Below, one piece after another: positions 23,284-34,087 of a stretch of DNA of 64,000 bases. The notes beneath the pieces were generated by a model. That model searched no databases and was not told the origin of the DNA. It saw only the letters and a program-made list of their open reading frames with translations. The translations under genes were made by a program, and so were the position numbers. The first letter of the stretch is position 1, and every line of letters starts with the position of its first letter. This DNA comes from Astrocystis sublimbata. Its lineage: Eukaryota; Ascomycota; Sordariomycetes; Xylariales; Xylariaceae. The stretch spans positions 558,001 through 622,000 of the forward strand of contig JAJNNY010000020.1 in assembly GCA_022453515.1 (NCBI GenBank), written 5' to 3'.

Positions 23284-25075
23284 CTATTCAGAGTCTAAAT
23301 CGCGACAGAAGTCTCCGCGCGGGCTAAAGACGAGATTGGGCCCGTCGTGGATGGAAATGAACACATCGTATAGCTGGTACTCGGTGCTCATCCGCCTGCC
23401 CTGTGCTGCGCCGCTACTACGCCCAGCGCCCAAGGTCCCAGATCCGCCCGGCGCCGCTTCGAAATCGAAATACCACAGCGTGCGGGCCACGACCAGGCTT
23501 GCTTCCAAGTACGCCATCGCCTTCCCCGCACATCCGCGAGGGCCGGTGGAGAAGGCGGCGAAGGCATCCTGCATGTCCCTGTGCGATGCTTGAGGAAACG
23601 GCGTCGAGTCTTCAAGCCATCTCTCGGGCACGAAGCTGAAGGGCTCGGGGAAATACGCCTCGTTGTGATGCAGGGCATATGTGTTCACACCGACCTTGGT
23701 GCCGGGGGGCACGACGTGCCCGTCGATGATCCAGGGCCCGCCCGTGTCTGCGGCACGCTCGCGCCACAGGGTTCCGGGCAGCGGGGGGGACATGCGCAGG
23801 GCCTCGTCGATGGCGGCGCGGAGATAGCGACAGGAAGCGAGCTGGGGGCCGCTGCGGATAGAGCCGTGGATGTGGTGTCGCCGCCTGGGTGAAGCAGCGG
23901 TTTGTTAGTGGCGTTGTTATCTAATGCAGAATAAGAATAGCTGTTGGGATGAGCATATACTCATGCCACGAGGATTCAATAGGTAGGTGGAAACTACAAA
24001 CCTGCTGGGATGAAAAACACGGCCTCGCTCCATAGGTTGCCGAGCCGGACTCCTGTTGCATCTGTACTGAACTCATCCGCCACGTGGTAGTAAAGGTCTC
24101 TTCTCGCGTCCCGAGTCTGTGCCAGACGTGTTTTAATCATCTTCTCGATCAAGCTGAGCAGTCTTGCCCGGAGGCTGTTGGACATGAGATCGAAAAGTCG
24201 TTCTATCTTTACGTGGCGTAGAAGGGGCCACTGCATGTATACGTTCATGCGATAGTTCCCATACGCGTTGGCCTCGGCGACGAAGCGGTTCTCGGGATCT
24301 GTTTGCAACCTCAGCGGATAGCCGAAGGCAAGATGGCCGACAACGTCGTATCCGAGATGTTTGAAATATTGCGCAACATTCACGCTTTGTTGGGGGTCTG
24401 GCAGTCTGGTGGTCTGGTGGATTCTCCGGATGAAGATGTCGATCTCTTGCAGCATGGTCGGCTGGAAGCTCTTCATGGATTGATCTGATACGGCACGCCC
24501 GATCAACTTCCGTTTAAGTCGATGGAGTGCCGAATCTCGAACGTTCAAAATACTAAAGACATCTTTGGACTGCTGAGTCGCCTGGTACACATCCGATTTG
24601 GTCGTGTTGTCGCCCTTGTAAATGTCTTCCTAGCCCGGTTGGCATACCAACAGGAGAGTCTAATTATGGGGTTTGATTGCTGACCTCTATAAGCCGTTAT
24701 GGTATTGAAAACAAGACGGTTTGGCGCATGTCTGACAACCGACCCTGACAACTAATAAGTGTTCATGTTTTGGATAAGTAGTTGAAGAATGGGCATGGAA
24801 TATACCGACCATAATTCTGATGATCCTGATATGTGATGAGGTGGAGTCGCTGAGCGAGGGCATGGACTCCCGCATATCCGTCTGTTAGCTTTGCAAGCAA
24901 TGGGCCTGGGTAAGCTCTGAGAGGATGGAGAAGAAGCCTATAGCTCAATAGAGCGGCCAGCTACGGAACGTTAGCAATGGACTGACTTAATTCACGTCAA
25001 GTTGAAATGAGTTGGTAGAATTACGTGGAGAAGGAGAGCCGCTCCTGCACAGGCTATTGTGGCTGCAAACATCAT
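23284..25075 (-). pseudogene. Fungal microsomal cytochrome P450 with internal deletion
   Basis: From the ATG at 25075 the exons read MMFAATIACAGAALLLH (25075-25025), a membrane anchor and Pro-rich hinge (from 24960, LLLHPLRAYPGPLLAKL), then SVVRHAPNRLVFNT and DIYKGDNTTKSDVYQAT, each joined by a sensible intron. The body reaches the I-helix motif FIPAG|GDTTSTAL across an intron at about 23900-24000. Immediately after that the frame changes and the sequence resumes at SGPQLASCRYLRAAIDEALR, the K-helix ExxR. About 40 residues that P450s carry between these points are absent, at about 23855-23868. The downstream part is intact, including the haem-ligand motif FSTGPRGCAGK, and ends at 23284. With the frame broken between oxygen-binding and haem-binding segments the gene should make no functional enzyme. 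Stop and start sites are otherwise normal. Confidence 0.8.
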
Positions 25076-26193
25076 TACTAGCAAGCAAGGTTGATATCTG
25101 CAATGTGGTAACGTGGGTGCAAGGCTCGATGAAAGACGGAAGGAAGATGGCAAGTTTGAAAGCCAGATCAAATTAACAAGGGGAGAGGAGGTGCACAGGT
25201 TAGCTAACTATTGGGGGCCGGATGCAACAAAGGTTATTTAATTTAAGTTTTTTTTATGTATAGTAAGGAAAATCCCTTATAAACAATAGGGAATACTTTA
25301 GAGATATATAACAGGCTTTATAACAGAATTAACCAGACTTTATTAAATCTAATACGTGGGCAGCTCGCGCGACACTCGACACGGAATGCATGGAATCCGA
25401 GCCTCAAGCAAGCATACCTACCCAGCGGAAGCTACTTGATCAATCATTACAAACAGGCGGAGTGAGACATACATATACTGTACTTAGGAAGTACTTTACG
25501 CGGCCTGTCCACCGGGCCGTGCAAAGAATCGTTTCGCACGGTATTGCTCCAATAACGAACGTCCAACCTGGGCCATCACTCAAAAGGGGATTCAACTCAC
25601 TCGTTCCGGGAGATCATCGCGACTTGTGCCCAGGTGTAAGTGCGCTTGTCACTTTGTTATATGCATAATGAATCATCTACGATATTTGGGCGTAACGCTG
25701 GTGTACGGGCAAATATGTGGTGGCTTATGTGTCTTTTTGCTTACCGCAAGTAGTATTTGGATCCATCTGCGGAAGCTGCCAGCGGACTTCTCACAACAGA
25801 GTCATGAGATCTTAATCTATAAGACACAGATACTAAGATTTAAAGTTTCATATTACAAAACCTTCCCTATTAAGTATGGATTTGTTTATTATCACTTGTC
25901 AGTGGGCGTCCCGGTGCGGTTATTAAGTTCGAACTGGCGCTTATCCGTCGACTCAACAGAGCAGTATGCGCGTGGATTGCTTCATGTGATGGAAAAAGAT
26001 CACATGAATCGTACAATTTACGGGGAATCACTGACTGGCAAGCTGGATACTTATTTGAGGCACGAGGTAATTGTTTGCTACGATGTCAGATGCTTCCTAT
26101 CGCATGACGCGAAACTTATAGCTGATCAAAATGTGTTGCCCGAGGATAGAAGCCTTGATTTATGAGAGAAAAGTTACTGGTTCAAAAGTCTTG
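25076..26193. other. AT-rich intergenic segment, possible decayed repeat
   Basis: Two strongly AT-rich blocks (about 25230-25370 and 25800-25895) stand out against GC-richer surroundings. A 179-codon open frame at 25626-26165 on the plus strand spans the second block but shows no domain and has odd composition, so I do not call it a gene. Both blocks contain AATAGGGAA in opposite orientations. A RIP-mutated transposon remnant would look like this, but no terminal repeats or transposase are legible. Confidence 0.45.
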
Positions 26194-27645
26194 TCAACTT
26201 GACGTTTCCCTTTGTTTCCGCCGCAAGTGAGAGACTGGGTATAGATTCAAAAGTGCCGCCCCGAACATGAAGATGCCAGCAAAAGTCTCCAGACGCCGCC
26301 AGTCATTATCTGTAAATTTGAAGTCATAGATTGCGCCCGCTATTGGGCTTCCAATCAATATCCCCAATCCAATCCAAATCCAATACATGCCCGATCTGGT
26401 TCCAAGCACTGATAGTGACGGGCAAAAAAGTGGTATAAATGCGCCCGGTAGACTGACCAGTATACCGGAAATCATGCCCCAGAATACCGACCATACGATA
26501 GTTCCAGCAACTGTATCGACAGCTATCCAGCTAAAGAGCAAAATAGTGCCAAATGTGAGAGCTATGGTGATAGTTTCAGTAGGCCCGATTATTGCTGCAG
26601 CGAAGCCCGCGAACAGCCGGCCTACTACAGAAGCACCGTTAAGAATTGGGAGAAGATCCAAGCTCAGATTAGGATCTAGGTTAGGAATTCGGATCTCAGT
26701 GAATAACGGTAAGTAAAGGAGAGGGATATAAAATGCAATGGCACTGAGGAGTGATGCAACACATAGCGTCATAAATGGCCAATCCATGAGTGCAGTCCGG
26801 TCAAAGGCCCTTCGCACTGATTTCTTTTCTTGGTACCCGACAAGTACCGAATATGATATGAGGTATAGTTCAAAAATAACGAATCCGATGCTGCGAACAG
26901 TCCATAGAAAGCCGATGAGTGGAATGAGGAATTGGAACATAATGGGATACACAATCCCGCCTAGAAAGAAATGACGAAGTCAGTAACAACCAATAGCTGC
27001 ATTGTCTAGAAGGACAGGATATACCGATACTGCTGCCGCATGCCATGAGGCCCATAGCTTTGGCACGCACAGCAGGCACTGGTAAACAAGCTGTTGCTGC
27101 TGCGACACTTGGTGTAAATACAATGCCGGCCCCGAGCCCAATGCAAATGGCATGGCAGAGAAACAGCTGGTAGTATTGTGTGCACAAGCTTAGTAGCATG
27201 ACACCAACGACCTGCAACAGGCTGCCAAATAGCAAGATCGCTCTATAAAAGCCATTGTCATAGAGTGGGCCAGTGATAACACCGGCTGAAAGGATGATGA
27301 ACGCGCAGGTAGTCGAAATCCAGGCTATAGAGGAACTCGAGTACTCGCTGATGAGTACCTTCTCGTAATAGGTTTGGAAAACCCCAGAAGTCAGTAGGAA
27401 TCCCCTATAGTCAGACACGTTGTTTTAGCATTGTTGCGTGTTCATCTGGGACCAAGACTGTGGCACGACAGCAGAACCTACCAGGTATTGAAGAAAACAA
27501 TGAATGTACTTGTGATCTGAAGCCACTGACGGGCCTTTGGCTGCGGTGGCGAAGGCGCTGTTGCTACGTGGTGCTTGTCCACATCGAGCGCCGTCATAGG
27601 GTGTTCCTGAGATTTGTTATTGCTGGCAGAGTCGGAAGCCATCAT
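26194..27645 (-). CDS. MFS transporter, monocarboxylate-transporter-like (3 exons)
   Basis: Exons 27645-27482, 27404-27025 and 26960-26194 join in frame to 436 residues. An N-terminal hydrophilic tail of about 40 residues leads into WLQITSTFIVFFNTWGFLLT and a twelve-helix major facilitator. Features include the loop Q-T-Y-Y-E-K, typical of the fungal monocarboxylate-porter (MCT, SLC16-like) group, the central loop YQEKKSVRRAFDRTALMD, and a second half with GASVVGRLFAGFAAAIIGP. Fungal members move carboxylates or export metabolites at the plasma membrane or vacuole. It lies between a broken P450 and a broken thioesterase and is the only intact gene of that island. Substrate unknown. Confidence 0.88.
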
Positions 27646-28224
27646 AAGGATGAATTTTCCAGCCCCTTCAGGTGGAAATGCGAGGGTTTTGCTGGTAGTG
27701 ACTGATGAGCCCAGGAACTGTGGAAGTTGATAAAAAGATCCTTCAATGTGAATTCTAGTGCCGAATACGATTCAAGATTTGCTCCGAATAAAACCAGAAT
27801 CGGCCCAGAAGTGAACTCTACAATAGGAAAAGAGTATGGGCCATATAAGAAGCGATACTAAACAACCGAACTCTTGTTTTACAGTACTCGTAGCCAACAT
27901 ACATTAATTAGTGTGGCCACTGAACCTCGGCTTGGGCAGGTAATACGCAAAGAAGCCAAACTACAGCCGCGGCACACTGTGCGACTTCTGCTGTGACAAC
28001 AAACAGCCTTTGTAATTGTTATGTATTCAGCAGCCAACAAATAAACATCTAATCACTCTGCCTCGGCTCTCTGAGGCTCTGATGATCATTATGCATGGTC
28101 CTTTGTCTTTTGTTCGGCCAATCATTTGCTTTCAATAGCTTGTGACAAGCACCCATCCAATCCAGTCAATAGTGATTAGAAGAAGCATTTCCATTTCAAC
28201 TTTATCCCTCAGTGTTCTATTGGC
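27646..28224. promoter_or_regulatory. Divergent intergenic, MFS / thioesterase
   Basis: About 580 bp between two divergent starts, expected to hold both promoters. A shared bidirectional promoter is plausible for cluster genes; I identify no specific site. Confidence 0.4.
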
Positions 28225-29021
28225 ATGAGAATCATCGTTTCCGAGCCATCGACCAAAACCGTTGCAATGACTAACGAACCCGCCCCCTCGCGACTGGCGC
28301 AGTCAGCCTACAACTCTCCGTATTCGCGTGCAGGCGCCCCAACACCTCACCACAACTCCGACCCATACTCGGCGCTTCGCTCGACTGCCCTCGCCGATCT
28401 CGAAGCCATGGGTTACGACCCCAAGACCATGGTCGAGCATGGTGTCGTTTGGGCTGAGCACCAGGACCCATACGGTCACGTCATGCATTCGCAATACATG
28501 CACTGGGCAGGTTCTTGTATCTTTCGCATCGGCGAGGGCTATGATGAGTGGCTCAGCAAGCAAGAGTGAGATGACATGATCCAAGGCAGAAGCATTATGA
28601 TCGTGGTCAAGAAATATGAGTTGGACATCCGTAGACAGGTCCGATACCCAGACTCGGTATGTATAGCCCAGAATGATCCGCACAAGCATGAGTACCTACC
28701 TACCTAAATAGTACGTCTCCAGCTGATATATGTCCAAAGATTATCGGAGCCTACTTCCAGGGGTTCATTGAGCCCACCCGAAACAACGGAACCGTCGCTC
28801 TTTACTCGTTGAAGCAGCAAGCAATTGTTGCTGAAGTCAAAGGCTCGACTACCTACGTAGACGTCAAGACCGGTCGCCCTGTCGACATACGCACATTAGG
28901 GGGCAACTGGCCTAAAGTATACGAGGCATATTTGCAGAAGTCAGAGAATGCGAAAGCTCTGAAGGAAAAATGGGACTCTGAGCGCCGGTCAAGCAAGGCC
29001 AATTCCGCTTCGAAGATCTGA
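28225..29021 (+). pseudogene. Thioesterase-like (hotdog) protein interrupted by in-frame TGA
   Basis: Exons 28225-28656 and 28740-29021 join in phase 0 (GTATGT to CAAAG, 83 bp). Without the stop they would encode a protein of about 237 residues of a fungal 4HBT-like thioesterase family. Recognisable blocks are VVWAEHQDPYGHVMHSQYM (hotdog entry helix, with the DxxGH-type Asp/His pattern), KKYELDIRRQVRYPDS, IEPTRNNGT, SLKQQAIVAEVKGSTTYVDV and GRPVDIRTLGGNWPKVYEAY. A TGA at 28567-28569 splits the first exon, between WLSKQE and DDMIQGRS. Both sides stay in the same frame and well conserved, so the change is a single nonsense codon and probably recent. No intron covers it neatly. An ATG at 28267 is an alternative start. 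A sequencing error or read-through cannot be excluded. Confidence 0.75.
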
Positions 29022-29219
29022 GCAATGCACCAATGTTCCTAGGTTGTCGTAGTTAAGTAGTGGTCATATTAATGACATGACAGTACCGTATTCGTCGTCT
29101 CGTCCTTATTACAGACAAGACAAATCTCATTGTTTACCCCAACTCAAGATCATCTTTAGAGTAGCCTGCCACTGTTCAGTATCTTGTGGTTTTGCGAATG
29201 TCTACCTAGCTAAGGCCGA

Positions 29220-30440
29220 CTAGCAATTTGGCCAGCTAGTAAGATAGGCTGTTGAATGGAAGCAGACGGTCCATTCAAGGTCGCAGAGCACCGCCGCTCG
29301 CCACACAAGTAGCGATTGGATCACCAAGATGATCACTCTAGCCAGCCACTTTAGAACATGCGTCCTCCTCACGTAGCTTCTCTTCTGTCCAGACACAAGA
29401 TCCAGCCACGGTGGTTCTTCGCCGTTAGCTACCAACATATTGGCCACATGGGCCCCCGCAGCAAATCCATCTTCGTGGAACCCAAAGCCCATCCATGCTC
29501 CCGCGAAACTGATGCCCCTAATGCCATTAATGCGGTTCAAGTGAGGTACCATAAGGATGCTTTCTGAGCTGATGAGAGGGTGATAATAATCATGACTACT
29601 TTTATACGAGGGGGGGCATGAAGGATTCATACTAACTAGGACGCGCCCAGGACTTTTAGGGTGCCCTGGCATTGGTATTGCCTGGAGCCGGTTCATATCG
29701 AAGGTGATAGAAATTTTGTTAGCTTCAAAGTCCGTGGTCAATTCCTCAGTGCCCCCATCCCCATGCCTCTTATGCGACTGCGGATTGCCCCAAAAGCAAT
29801 TCCATGCTACTTGGGCGGAGGGACGCCTGGGAAGGAGCTGGTTAAGTTGGCTCATTAATCATTTCGTCGATTTCGAACATATCTTGGATGGGAGGTCAAG
29901 GCTTACAGATGTATCGGAATGCAAATAACAAGTGTTGCGGGTTGTCATGAAATTACCAATGATTATACGTTCCAGATGCGTCGCCTCGTCGCCCAGTAGG
30001 CGAAGGGCTTGATTCGCATGTACTGCAAGGACTACATGGTCATATGTCTTTGATGAGTAATCTCCGAACTGAATTGTTACTCTATTATTTCGTCGCTTTA
30101 CACCCGTGATAGTTATGGAGAGTCCTCCATGAAGTGTCCAGGAGGTTATGGTCTAGCCTATCCCAATTCAGAATTGTGTGGAACCAAGTTGGGCAATTTT
30201 AGGACTTACATGAACTGGATAAGATGTCGGGCTGGAAATGTTCTGGAAAATTCACCAATGTCGATGCACCATGGAGCAGCCACCATTGGAATCAGAAAAT
30301 GGGAAATGAATCTCTCGGAATATTCATGAGCTTTGAGATATGCTCCGATCGACTGAGTCTTGGTTGTCTTCAAAAGCTCGCGGAAATCCGCCTCCATTTC
30401 AGATAATGTTTGTCGTATATACTCGTAACTCAGGTAATTC
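29220..30440 (-). pseudogene. Flavin amine-oxidase-like protein (COG2907 type), N-terminus missing, internal lesion
   Basis: The downstream part matches the fungal/bacterial NAD/FAD-binding family often paired with cyclopropane fatty-acid synthases: SIGAYLKAHEYSERFISHFL, FPARHLIQFM, SKTYDHVVLAVHANQALRLL, ITFDMNRLQAIP, VLVSMNPSCPP, and the C-terminal ISFAGAWMGFGFHEDGFAAG, ending with a membrane segment. Introns near 30200 and 29860-29910 are still plausible. Two defects show. The N-terminal Rossmann part with GxGxxG is absent upstream of about 30440, where the sequence becomes non-coding. Around 30120-30160 the frame of HNLLDTSW differs from that of SWTLHGGL, and about 25 residues expected in between and just after are lost. 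It therefore cannot bind FAD normally. It flanks the thioesterase relic, tail to tail. Confidence 0.75.
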
Positions 30441-31286
30441 CCGCAGCAGCGGTAGCGGCCACAGCGAGAGACATCCGCCGTGACATTGTCACCATCTCCA
30501 TGTAACTACCTACCTACGGCTTGCATGCCATCACGCAAGAATCGGCGGATCGGCAGATTATCAGATCAAAACTCATTGTTGCGGGGTCGTCACAAGAGGG
30601 GTGGGCTATTTGGCATATTTACCTAATACCTTAGGTACCTAATCCATCGTCTGCAACGGGGTGCACGGACTCGGATGGCGGTCTGCGGCCCCGGCCCCAG
30701 GCGCGGTTGCGGATTCCGGGGTTATTCCCGCGGAGTTGGCCGACGGGGCTTGGAAGGATGCTATTTATAGTGGGGTACGTACCCAGCTCGCCAGGTAGCC
30801 TAGGCGAGTCTAGGCAAGCCAGGTAGGTTAGGTAGCCTGTCAAGTCGTCATTGCAGGCGAACTGATTGGTCACCCTAGACCCTCATCGGTATGGCGGGGA
30901 ACTCTGCAGGCAAAATGGATTGATTGGATCTACCGACTGACATCTTTCGATTGAAGACGAGAAGAGAAGAAGTATCGACAAACCAGACCTGGCTGCGACG
31001 GGTCACGTACACGACGGAGGATTGCTGCGTCGCGCAAAACGAATCTATTTACTGAGGTATCTGGGTATCTATCTACCTAGGTAGTTGATTGATATCTTCG
31101 AAGCGCACAACGAGATCATCCATCCATCCATCCTACCGCTTCGAACTACGAACCTTTCCTGAGCGACCGCACCCGAGCGAGCAACGCACATACATACACG
31201 CATCGAGAGGCGACCAATCCCTCTCTCAATCAAACAAAACAGACGAAGGCACACACGCTCGCAGGCATACCCGCGACCTCGTCACA
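30441..31286. other. Intergenic and long leader of pet100
   Basis: No gene is supported. The stretch is dense in TACCTA/TAGGTA elements (for example 30618-30645, 30795-30840 and 31068-31090). It contains the promoter of pet100. Confidence 0.55.
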
Positions 31287-31592
31287 ATGGGCGGCCTCAA
31301 CCTCGAGGTGTTCAAGTTCGGCATGTACCTGATGTTCCCGATCGGCATCATGTTCTACTTCGGCACGAACCTGGACGAGCGGTTCGCGGTGCCCGACTTC
31401 TGGCCCAAGCCCGAGCAGGCGAACCGCGTGCCGCTGGAGCGCGACGAGATCCATGCCGAGCTGCAGCGCCTCAAGGCCAGGAGGCTGTATTTGAGGGATC
31501 GCAGGATTGAGAATGAGAGGGCTAATGGGGCGAATAACATCAATGATAACGGGGGAGGGAATGGGGGTGAGGGGAGGGGGAATGGCGCTTAG
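31287..31592 (+). CDS. pet100: Cytochrome c oxidase assembly factor Pet100
   Basis: A single exon of 101 residues. The N-terminus LEVFKFGMYLMFPIGIMFYFG is the family signature: a short matrix-side lead and one transmembrane helix. It is followed by the conserved NLDERFAVPDFWPKPE and a Glu/Arg-rich helix. The last 20 residues are Asn/Gly-rich and poorly conserved. Pet100 sits in the mitochondrial inner membrane and chaperones assembly of complex IV subcomplexes. It is convergent with the TACO1-like gene 600 bp away, also a complex IV factor. Confidence 0.92.
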   Translation: MGGLNLEVFKFGMYLMFPIGIMFYFGTNLDERFAVPDFWPKPEQANRVPLERDEIHAELQRLKARRLYLRDRRIENERANGANNINDNGGGNGGEGRGNGA

Positions 31593-32199
31593 GAAGGGAA
31601 TGATGGGGAAGAGAGGGGATTGAGAGAGAGGAGAGAAAGAAGCGATGCGACGGGATTCAACATGCCACTCATGGAGGCTTGGGAATCAAACGATACGCTC
31701 TTTGGGAACCTGGGAGGAACATCCAAGCACGCTTTACCGAAACGAAACGAATGAAAACAGCAAGGTCACAATCGAAAGATACCATCGGACGACACAAAGT
31801 TCCCAGCATCCGAAAACATTTCGACATGATGGCCAACAGGGGGGAAAAGTGTACCAATATCGACGAAAAATGGATTTCTAGGCGTTTTGGGGCATGATGG
31901 ATGAACGTGGGCGGGCACGCAGGATCAGACTGGAAACTCCCAAATTGGTCAGGGGGAATGAAAGAGAGAAAGTAGGGCCTTTTCAAACTCCACTCAAGAC
32001 GATGCGGCGTGAAAGTCGAGGAGGGGGTCTTGGAGTGGGTTGTTTGTTCTTTCTACAAGCAGCTAGGTATGTTTACCACAGCTACACGAATCTATGTCTG
32101 TCTATCTCGTGTCATGCATGATAGTGTACAAATCTATACCATATACAACAAATACAACCACCTAACGGTGCCGGAAGTGGTGAGACTTATTTGCTCCCA
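31593..32199. other. Convergent 3' intergenic, pet100 / TACO1
   Basis: 607 bp between two 3' ends. Overlapping short frames here have no support; it should hold both polyadenylation regions. Confidence 0.55.
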
Positions 32200-33461
32200 T
32201 CACGAACCCTCAAGAGCCTCCTCCACCGCACCCCACTCCTCCTCTGACACATCGCCCCGTTCGGCATTGGTGTAGATGGCCTGCACGCCGGAATCCTCGG
32301 ACAGGAGCGAGAACAGCTTGGCCAGGTTGGCGGCCACCTTGGTGTCGTCGACACGGACCTTGTCCGAGGTGCAAACCCACACAATCTCGGAGCTCAGAAC
32401 CTCCATACCCAAGCTCTGGGCCAGGTCGCGCGCGACCGACTGCGTCATGCTGGGCTGCGTCCATAATATGACGTTGCCCTCGTCGTCCTGCTCCACGTCC
32501 TCGGCGCCGGCGTCGAGGGCCTGCATCATGAGGTCGTCTTCGTCGATTTCGGTTCCTTTCACTTCGGTCTCGCTCGCCTTATTGCTGCCGAAATTATCGT
32601 CGTTGGTGCTTGTTGAAGGCCCGAGGACCACCTGGCCGCGCCGGGTGAACAGGAAAGCTGTGGGCGCCACGGTGGCGCCGTGCTTCTTGAGCAGCGTGCG
32701 CAGCTCGAACAGCGAGCGGTTCTTGTTGTCCGTCTCGATGTCGAGGATCATGGCGACCGAGGGCGCAAACATGGCTTCGATCGTTAGGCTTTCGAGGCTT
32801 GCGCCCGTGGCGGATTTCCCTTGGCCGCGCGCGATGGCGAGGTCGATGTTGGCTTTGGGCATGCCGGCTGTGGTTTTGCAGAGATTTGTTAGAGCGCACT
32901 TGGTTCAACTTGACGCAACACAATTGCCATTGCAAGTTCTTGTAGCATGATTGTTGAGAAAATGTAGGTCGAGGGGTAGTTTCGTTGGTTTGTTGGGCAG
33001 ATAAATATAGGTAGATGGATGACCTACCTTTCTTAGCTATCGCGATGGTATTCGCCAGGCTGGTGTTCATGACCGGATCCGCACCGAACACTGGGAATCG
33101 CAATTGCCATGTTAGTTATCAATCACCAATCGATCCTCCTGTCGTCTCCAACGTCAAGGCTGGCTGGTTGGTTGGTTGGTTGCGCACTTTTGGAGTACAA
33201 GGTCAAGGCCTTGGCGAAGTGCGAGCGCTGCGCAGTCTTCTTCTTGTCGGTGGCGGCCTTCTCGTGCTTGATCTTGGACCACTTGTTGTGGCCGGACGAG
33301 AGGGCCGCATTGGCGCTGAAGGAGCGCCGGCATCGCGCGCATATTATGGACTGAGGCTTGGATGCGGGATGGGTAGGTCGTCGGATTGCTTTCGAGAGGG
33401 TCGAGGTGGAAGGTATTATTCGGGTGGTGAGTTTCGGGGTTATGGAGAAGAGGTAGGACAT
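32200..33461 (-). CDS. Mitochondrial YebC/TACO1-family translational activator (3 exons)
   Basis: Exons 33461-33188, 33090-33028 and 32867-32200 join in frame to 334 residues. An Arg/Ser-rich mitochondrial presequence (about 45 residues) precedes the family core: SGHNKWSKIKHEKAATDKKK, GADPVMNTSLANTIAIAKK, AGMPKANIDLAIARGQGKS, then the second and third YebC domains with TDNKNRSLFELRTLLKKHG. In mammals TACO1 activates translation of mitochondrial COX1; bacterial YebC relatives assist ribosomes at difficult sequences. The middle exon is only 63 bp. An acidic insert (about residues 205-250) lies in the middle of the second half. Confidence 0.92.
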
Positions 33462-34087
33462 TGTGTCGGTCGGTTGATCGGTCAGACCAGGCGGGCGGAT
33501 TGCGCCTTTGTCTTGGAGCCGTGGGACTGGCTATGAGGCTTGCATGTACGGAGATATCATGACGATATTGTTGTAAGCATAGGTATAGACAAATATTTGT
33601 CCACCGCCAATCACCGGCGCTGAGAAGCCTCGAATTTCGAGGTTGCACTAGGAATAAGTATTCTCGGCATTGATCCGGCCTGGTCTAGCCGATTCAAGGT
33701 TAAGCTTAAAAAACGATTGATGCGGGCGGGCCAGCTTCAATTACGTACCGCATGGTGATTGGCCAGTAGTGCTTCCGCAGCTTGTCGAGATTCAGGGGTA
33801 CATGGTGTGGGGTATCGATACTGTAAGTACAACGTACATGCTGGACTCTCAGCCCAACCAGGCCAGACTGGCGGTGGATGACGATGGCCGCCAATGAAGC
33901 TCCCTCTCAACTAACAACTAAACCACCTTACCTTCCCTACACAACAACAAACTCCAATACCAAATCAAGCTCAACACACGAAACCAACCAAACGTTATTC
34001 TTTCACTAAACCACCAACGATGCCCACGCGATTCCGTTGATCTCCTCGTCAGCGCTGCTACCTACCTACCTGCCCTCGTGATCCCCC
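33462..34087. promoter_or_regulatory. Divergent promoter region, TACO1-like / laa1
   Basis: 626 bp between divergent starts. No other gene is supported. The laa1 side is rich in CAACAA and ACCAACCA runs typical of fungal leaders. Confidence 0.5.

Noticed and set aside
25626..26165. 179-codon plus-strand open frame
   Set aside because: AT-rich, no motif, no splice-consistent extension, and lies across the likely decayed repeat.
30631..30873. Candidate upstream exon for the COG2907-type relic
   Set aside because: No GxGxxG or other FAD-binding residues, and the composition comes from TAGGTA repeats.
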